The position numbers were made by a program, and so were the translations under genes. The notes beneath the pieces are model-generated. The model was not told where the DNA came from, made no database searches, and saw only the letters and a program-made list of their open reading frames with translations. This document shows, piece by piece, positions 41,191 to 45,195 of a stretch of DNA of 45,195 bases. The DNA comes from an uncultured Muribaculaceae bacterium (GTDB taxonomy: Bacteria; Bacteroidota; Bacteroidia; Bacteroidales; Muribaculaceae): the NCBI GenBank assembly GCA_910587355.1, contig CAJUKF010000021.1, positions 1 to 45,195 of the forward strand, written 5' to 3'. How positions within the stretch are numbered: position 1 is the stretch's first letter; each line of letters begins with the position of its first letter.

Positions 41191-42471
41191 ATGGACTTCT
41201 GGATTATAATCACCATAGTTTCACTGCTGTTGTCGGCTCTGTTCTCAGGTGTCGAAATGGCTTTTGTGACCTCCGACCGCGTACGCCTCGAACTTGACGT
41301 GAACCGCGGAGGCTTCATATCCAGAATAGTCAACCGCTTTTATTCCAATTCCGACCTCTTTATCTCCACCATTCTTGTGGGAAACAATGTGGTGCTTGTG
41401 GTCTACGGCATAGGCGCGGCCGCGCTGATTGAGCCGGTGCTGGAGAATATATATCCCAATGAATTCTTCGTACTGCTGGGTCAGACCCTGATTTCCACTT
41501 TCATAATACTGTTGTGCGGAGAGTTTTTCCCAAAGACTATATTCGGCATCAACCCCAATACGTCGTTCCGCATCATGGCATTACCCATTTCGGTCTTCTA
41601 TGTGATTCTCTATCCCGTGTCGGTGTTCACTTCGTGGGTTTCGCGTGTGCTCATGCGGCTGGCAGGAGTGAAAGACTCCGACAAACGCATGCGCATGCTG
41701 TCGGTAGGCGAGCTGAATGACTACATCGAAGAGACAATCGATGACATGGAGGAAAAGAAACAGGAAGTGGACAACGAGGTGAAAATTTTTCGCAATGCGC
41801 TCGACTTCTCGTCGACGCATGTGCGCGATTGTATGATTCCCCGCAACGAAATCGTGGCAGTGAACATCGATACGGTGTCGCGCGACGAACTGGCTTCGAT
41901 TTTTACATCCACAGGCCGCTCGAAAGTGATTGTATACCGCGACGATATCGACTCGATAATCGGCTACATACATGTGAGCGAGCTTTTCGACCCCACAATA
42001 GACTGGAAAGAGCAAATCAAACCGGTGCTCTATACGCCCGAGAACATGCTCGCCAACGTGATGATGCGCCGTCTGCTCACACAGAAACGCTCGATAGCTA
42101 TTGTTATTGATGAATTCGGCGGTACGGCCGGTATGCTCACACTCGAGGACTTAATGGAGGAAATATGCGGCAACATAGAGGACGAGCACGATAACTCGCG
42201 TCTCACCGCGCGAGAGACAGAACCCGGTGTATTCGAGTTCTCGGGCCGCTGCGAGATTGCCGAAATCAACGAGCGTTTTGACCTCGATATTCCCGAAGAT
42301 GACGCTTATCAGACACTCGCTGGCTATATTCTTCACACCACCGGTACCATACCGGCTCAGGGCGAGAGTGTGCTCATTGCCCCTTATCGCTTCGAGATAC
42401 TGAAAAAATCGGCCAACCGTCTTGAACTCATCCGTGCTTTCGTGGACAATGAGCCTAAAGACGAAAAATAA
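41191..42471 (+). CDS. CNNM/CorC-type membrane protein (hemolysin family)
   Basis: A 426-residue protein. An N-terminal DUF21 membrane domain (about 1-190, opening LSALFSGVEMAFVTSDRVRLEL) is followed by two CBS domains (VRDCMIPRNEIVAVNIDT, then RSIAIVIDEFGGTAGMLTLEDLMEEICGNIEDEHD) and a C-terminal CorC/HlyC domain (FDLDIPEDDAYQTLAGYIL). Homologues export magnesium or cobalt; the hemolysin name is historical. GldE of gliding Bacteroidetes has the same layout. It starts four bases after lptC. Confidence 0.93.
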   Translation: MDFWIIITIVSLLLSALFSGVEMAFVTSDRVRLELDVNRGGFISRIVNRFYSNSDLFISTILVGNNVVLVVYGIGAAALIEPVLENIYPNEFFVLLGQTLISTFIILLCGEFFPKTIFGINPNTSFRIMALPISVFYVILYPVSVFTSWVSRVLMRLAGVKDSDKRMRMLSVGELNDYIEETIDDMEEKKQEVDNEVKIFRNALDFSSTHVRDCMIPRNEIVAVNIDTVSRDELASIFTSTGRSKVIVYRDDIDSIIGYIHVSELFDPTIDWKEQIKPVLYTPENMLANVMMRRLLTQKRSIAIVIDEFGGTAGMLTLEDLMEEICGNIEDEHDNSRLTARETEPGVFEFSGRCEIAEINERFDLDIPEDDAYQTLAGYILHTTGTIPAQGESVLIAPYRFEILKKSANRLELIRAFVDNEPKDEK

Positions 42472-42483
42472 ATACTGAACATC

Positions 42484-43830
42484 ATGGAGAAGATGAACTG
42501 GGCAACGCTTATCAACGACAAGCGTTTCGGTCTCGAAGACTACCACGACCCCAAGAAAAACCGTACGCGCACCGATTTCCGCCGCGACTACGACCGCCTT
42601 GTGTTCTCGTCGCCTTTCCGCAGGCTTCAGAACAAGACCCAGGTGTTTCCTCTTCCGGGCAGCATCTTCGTGCATAACCGTCTTACCCACTCCATGGAAG
42701 TGGCGTGTGTGGGCAAATCAATGGCCGACAACATAGCACTCGCATTGCGACAGAAATATGCGGTCGATGGTCGTGCGCCCGAGCATTTCGACCATATCGG
42801 CGATATTGTTGCGGCGGCATGTCTGGCACACGATTTGGGTAATCCTCCATTCGGTCACTCCGGGGAGAAAGCCATCGGTACTTTTTTCAGCGAAGGCGCC
42901 GGGCTGCGTCTGAGGGGAAGCTTCACCGAAGCGCAGTGGTTTGACCTTACGCGTTTCGAGGGCAACGCCAATGCATTCCGCCTGCTCACACACCAGTTCA
43001 AAGGCCGTCGCAAGGGCGGTTTCGCCATGACTTATTCCACCCTTGCGTCGATTGTGAAATATCCCTTTGAATCAAGTCTCTCGACAAAGGGCAAATTCGG
43101 TTTCTTCACATCAGAGAAAGACGATTATGTGCGAGTCGCCGAAGAACTTGGTATAAAGCGTCTCTCGGACGACAACGAGCCTCTGCGCTACGCCCGTCAT
43201 CCGCTTGTCTACATCGTAGAGGCGGCCGATGACATATGCTATGAGGTGATGGACATCGAGGATGCCCACAAACTCAAGATTCTCGCCACACCGACGGTGA
43301 TAGAGCTGTTTCTCAACTTCTTCGAGCCTGAGAAGCGTGAGCACATGTGCCGTGTGATGGACCATGTCGACGACCCCAATGAAAAAATAGCATATCTCCG
43401 TTCATGTGTTGTAGGCGCACTGGTAGAGCAGTGTGCCCGGACGTTTATCGGAAACGAGGACGCTATCTTAGCCGGGACTTTCGACGGACCGCTGATAAAG
43501 CATATGCGGCCGCTCGAATGCGAGGCTTACAGGCAATGCAACGAAATCTCGTGGAGAAAAATATACCGCTCGGCCGAGGTTGTCGATATCGAACTTGCCG
43601 GTAACCGCATCATCACCTTCCTTCTCGAGCATCTTGTGGAGGCAATTCTCAACCCTGAGCTTAACTATTCCCGTCTTCTGCTGGCAAAATTCCCTGACCA
43701 GTACGACGTGGCCGCGCCGACACAGTTCGGCCGCATTCAGGCAGTGCTCGACCACGTGTCGGCCATGACCGATGTCTACGCGCTCGACTTATACCGCAAG
43801 TTAAACGGTATGTCGCTTCCGGCTGTTTAA
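42484..43830 (+). CDS. dgt: deoxyguanosinetriphosphate triphosphohydrolase (HD-domain dNTPase)
   Basis: A 448-residue HD-domain enzyme. FRRDYDRLVFSSPFRRLQNKTQVFPLPG, the metal motif start RLTHSMEVACVG, HD in AACLAHDLGNPPFGHSGEKAI, FEGNANAFRLLT and the later YIVEAADDICYEVMDIEDAHK are all present. It splits dGTP (or other dNTPs) into nucleoside and triphosphate, controlling the DNA precursor pool. It follows the CNNM gene by 12 bases. Confidence 0.94.
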   Translation: MEKMNWATLINDKRFGLEDYHDPKKNRTRTDFRRDYDRLVFSSPFRRLQNKTQVFPLPGSIFVHNRLTHSMEVACVGKSMADNIALALRQKYAVDGRAPEHFDHIGDIVAAACLAHDLGNPPFGHSGEKAIGTFFSEGAGLRLRGSFTEAQWFDLTRFEGNANAFRLLTHQFKGRRKGGFAMTYSTLASIVKYPFESSLSTKGKFGFFTSEKDDYVRVAEELGIKRLSDDNEPLRYARHPLVYIVEAADDICYEVMDIEDAHKLKILATPTVIELFLNFFEPEKREHMCRVMDHVDDPNEKIAYLRSCVVGALVEQCARTFIGNEDAILAGTFDGPLIKHMRPLECEAYRQCNEISWRKIYRSAEVVDIELAGNRIITFLLEHLVEAILNPELNYSRLLLAKFPDQYDVAAPTQFGRIQAVLDHVSAMTDVYALDLYRKLNGMSLPAV

Positions 43831-43849
43831 TAAAAAAGCATCTAACAAT

Positions 43850-45100
43850 ATGACACGATATCTAAGTCTGTTTGTCGCTCTTATTATATCATTTGCAGCT
43901 ACAGCAGCTACATACACCGTGGACAGGATACCCAATGTGCACGTAGCCGACAGCTCACAGTATGTAAGTAATCCGGACGGCATACTATCTGCCGAAGCAA
44001 CGGCCAGAATCAATGCTCTCATGCGTCAGGTACGCCGTACTACATCGGCAGAACCGATTGTGGTGATTGTCGATAATATAGAGCCGGAGGATATCGATGG
44101 CTTTGCTACAGAACTTTTTGAAAAGTGGGGTCTTGGCAAAAGTGACATGGACAACGGCCTGTTGCTGCTCGTGGCAAAAGATATGCGCCGCGCCGTAATC
44201 CGTACCGGCTACGGTCTCGAGGGAGTGATGCCTGACATCGTGTGTCGCGGTATTCTTGACAACCATATGTTTCCGGCCTTCCGGCGCGGAGATTTTGACG
44301 GTGGCATGGTGAACGCATCCAATGCGATTGCTTCGATTCTCAGCAATCCCGATGCCGCGGCCGAATTCGGTTCGAAAGAGGCCGATGCAGATTTCGCCGG
44401 TTCTGAGGATAGCGATGCAGATTTCTGGCGTAATTTTTTCATCTTCGGCATAATACTTACCGCCTTCCTTCTGGGAATTCTGGGTATCCTGTTATACCAT
44501 ACGCGCAAGGAGACTGATTATAAGCGTTATCTTACTCTGGTAAAATTAAAACCGCTGTATCTCGCTCTCATAATACTTGGGCTCGGAATTCCGGTGCTTG
44601 CGGCGGTTCCACTTCTGATTATCCTTCAGCGTCTTCGCAACAGGCCGCATAAGTGTCCGCGCTGCGGTACTTCGATGAAGAAAATCGACGAAGTGCACGA
44701 TAACGAATATCTGAGTTCGGCTCAGGACCTCGAGGAACGTCTCGGTTCGGTGGACTATGACGTCTGGCTCTGTCCGTCGTGCGGCGAGCGCGACATCGAG
44801 CAGTATGTGCAGCCCTCGGCTTTCAAACAGTGTCCTTACTGCCATACATATGCAAGCAGTCTCACACGTCGGCGTGTGCTCCGTCAGCCTACTACGATGA
44901 CAAAAGGCGAAGGCCTCAATGACTATGTATGCCGTAACTGCGGCAAAGTAACCTCAATACCTTTTGAAATACCGGTAATAGCAACCCCCATAATCCTCGG
45001 AGGCGGCAGTGGCCGTGGTGGAGGATTCGGGGGCGGCAGTTTCGGAGGCGGCTTCGGCGGTGGTTCGACCGGCGGAGGCGGAGCCTCGGGAGGCTGGTAA
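43850..45100 (+). CDS. TPM-domain protein with zinc ribbons and a glycine-rich tail
   Basis: A 416-residue protein. A signal peptide (about 1-20) precedes a TPM/TLP18.3 domain (VSNPDGILSAEATARINALMRQ, DNGLLLLVAKDMRRAVIRTGYGLEGVMPD). Two membrane spans follow (about 196-216 and 236-260), then four CxxC pairs (CPRC, CPSC, CPYC, CRNC) that should hold two zinc ions. It ends in a GGGFGGGSFGGGFGGG tail closing with GW. The TPM domain would face the periplasm; the topology of the zinc part is uncertain. Function unknown. It ends the gene run, with a terminator 48 bases on. Confidence 0.88.
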   Translation: MTRYLSLFVALIISFAATAATYTVDRIPNVHVADSSQYVSNPDGILSAEATARINALMRQVRRTTSAEPIVVIVDNIEPEDIDGFATELFEKWGLGKSDMDNGLLLLVAKDMRRAVIRTGYGLEGVMPDIVCRGILDNHMFPAFRRGDFDGGMVNASNAIASILSNPDAAAEFGSKEADADFAGSEDSDADFWRNFFIFGIILTAFLLGILGILLYHTRKETDYKRYLTLVKLKPLYLALIILGLGIPVLAAVPLLIILQRLRNRPHKCPRCGTSMKKIDEVHDNEYLSSAQDLEERLGSVDYDVWLCPSCGERDIEQYVQPSAFKQCPYCHTYASSLTRRRVLRQPTTMTKGEGLNDYVCRNCGKVTSIPFEIPVIATPIILGGGSGRGGGFGGGSFGGGFGGGSTGGGGASGGW

Positions 45101-45147
45101 AAAATTTATTACTGTCCGCTAAAGTTAAGCGTGAGCTTTTAAAAATT

Positions 45148-45182
45148 AGGACCGATTCCACTTGCAGGAATCGGTCCTTTTA
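45148..45182 (+). terminator. intrinsic terminator after the TPM gene
   Basis: A 12-bp perfect stem (45148-45159 with 45167-45178, 7-base loop) followed by a T-rich run ends the coaX-to-TPM gene run. Confidence 0.85.
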
Positions 45183-45195
45183 GTTTAGTTTGTGT

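Noticed and set aside
1..45195. CRISPR array, prophage, integrase or secondary-metabolite cluster
   Set aside because: No regularly spaced repeats, phage genes, integrase or biosynthetic core genes were seen on either strand.

Overview
The window looks like chromosome from a member of the Bacteroidales, most probably the Muribaculaceae (S24-7) or a close relative. The evidence is a set of Bacteroidetes-type promoters (TTTG, about 20 bp, then TAnnTTTG) in front of many genes, no convincing Shine-Dalgarno sequences, an LpxC-FabZ fusion, a DUF5683 gene behind parAB, PorT-like outer-membrane barrels, and base composition that appears a little above 50 % GC. Nearly all of it is ordinary housekeeping chromosome. 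I see no phage, integrase, transposase, CRISPR array or secondary-metabolite cluster.

Layout. 1-3900 (minus): a stomatin-like SPFH membrane protein, a small Arc/ribbon-helix-helix protein and an AlkZ-related protein, tightly coupled. Directly behind them lies a TonB-dependent receptor split by one in-frame TGA. 3900-5400: tRNA-Gly(CCC), a GNAT acetyltransferase and recR. 5500-12250 (plus): a three-part RND efflux operon (TolC-like, adaptor, HAE1 pump), a 97-residue PII-like protein and a PorT-like barrel. 12230-16220: an acyltransferase-3 protein, a long-chain acyl-CoA ligase and pfkA. 16235-17013: two copies of a palindromic repeat element on either side of a DUF695 gene. 17057-20663 (minus): RNase P RNA, then lpxA, lpxC-fabZ and lpxD. 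20876-21781: a nitroreductase that has lost its lipoprotein signal, and a small membrane protein. 21874-26164: a parS-like site and parA-parB-DUF5683-lytic transglycosylase. 26173-30503: an OPT transporter, a long perfect inverted repeat, a MATE exporter, an unknown protein and a SecB-like protein. 30510-32303 (minus): pyrD, pyrK and tRNA-Met(CAT). 32509-38347 (plus): an ion channel, an RlmL-type methyltransferase with a charged repeat tail, purD, a multipass membrane protein and pdxB. 38431-45100 (plus): coaX, an outer-membrane barrel, lptC, a CNNM/CorC-type protein, a dNTPase and a TPM-domain protein.

How the genes work together. The lpx genes and lptC serve lipid A synthesis and LPS export. 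RecR and the AlkZ-related protein point to DNA repair, and ParAB to chromosome segregation, here joined to a cell-wall hydrolase. PyrD/PyrK, PurD, PdxB, CoaX and PfkA are core metabolism. No gene-free stretch exceeds about 300 bases once rnpB and the repeat elements are counted. The longest remaining gaps (about 140-215 bases at 5401, 13292, 20664, 21782, 29911, 32304 and 33250) hold mainly promoters. The points most worth a second look are the repeat-flanked DUF695 gene, the two genes with in-frame stops, the SPFH/RHH/AlkZ operon and the PII-like protein of the efflux operon.
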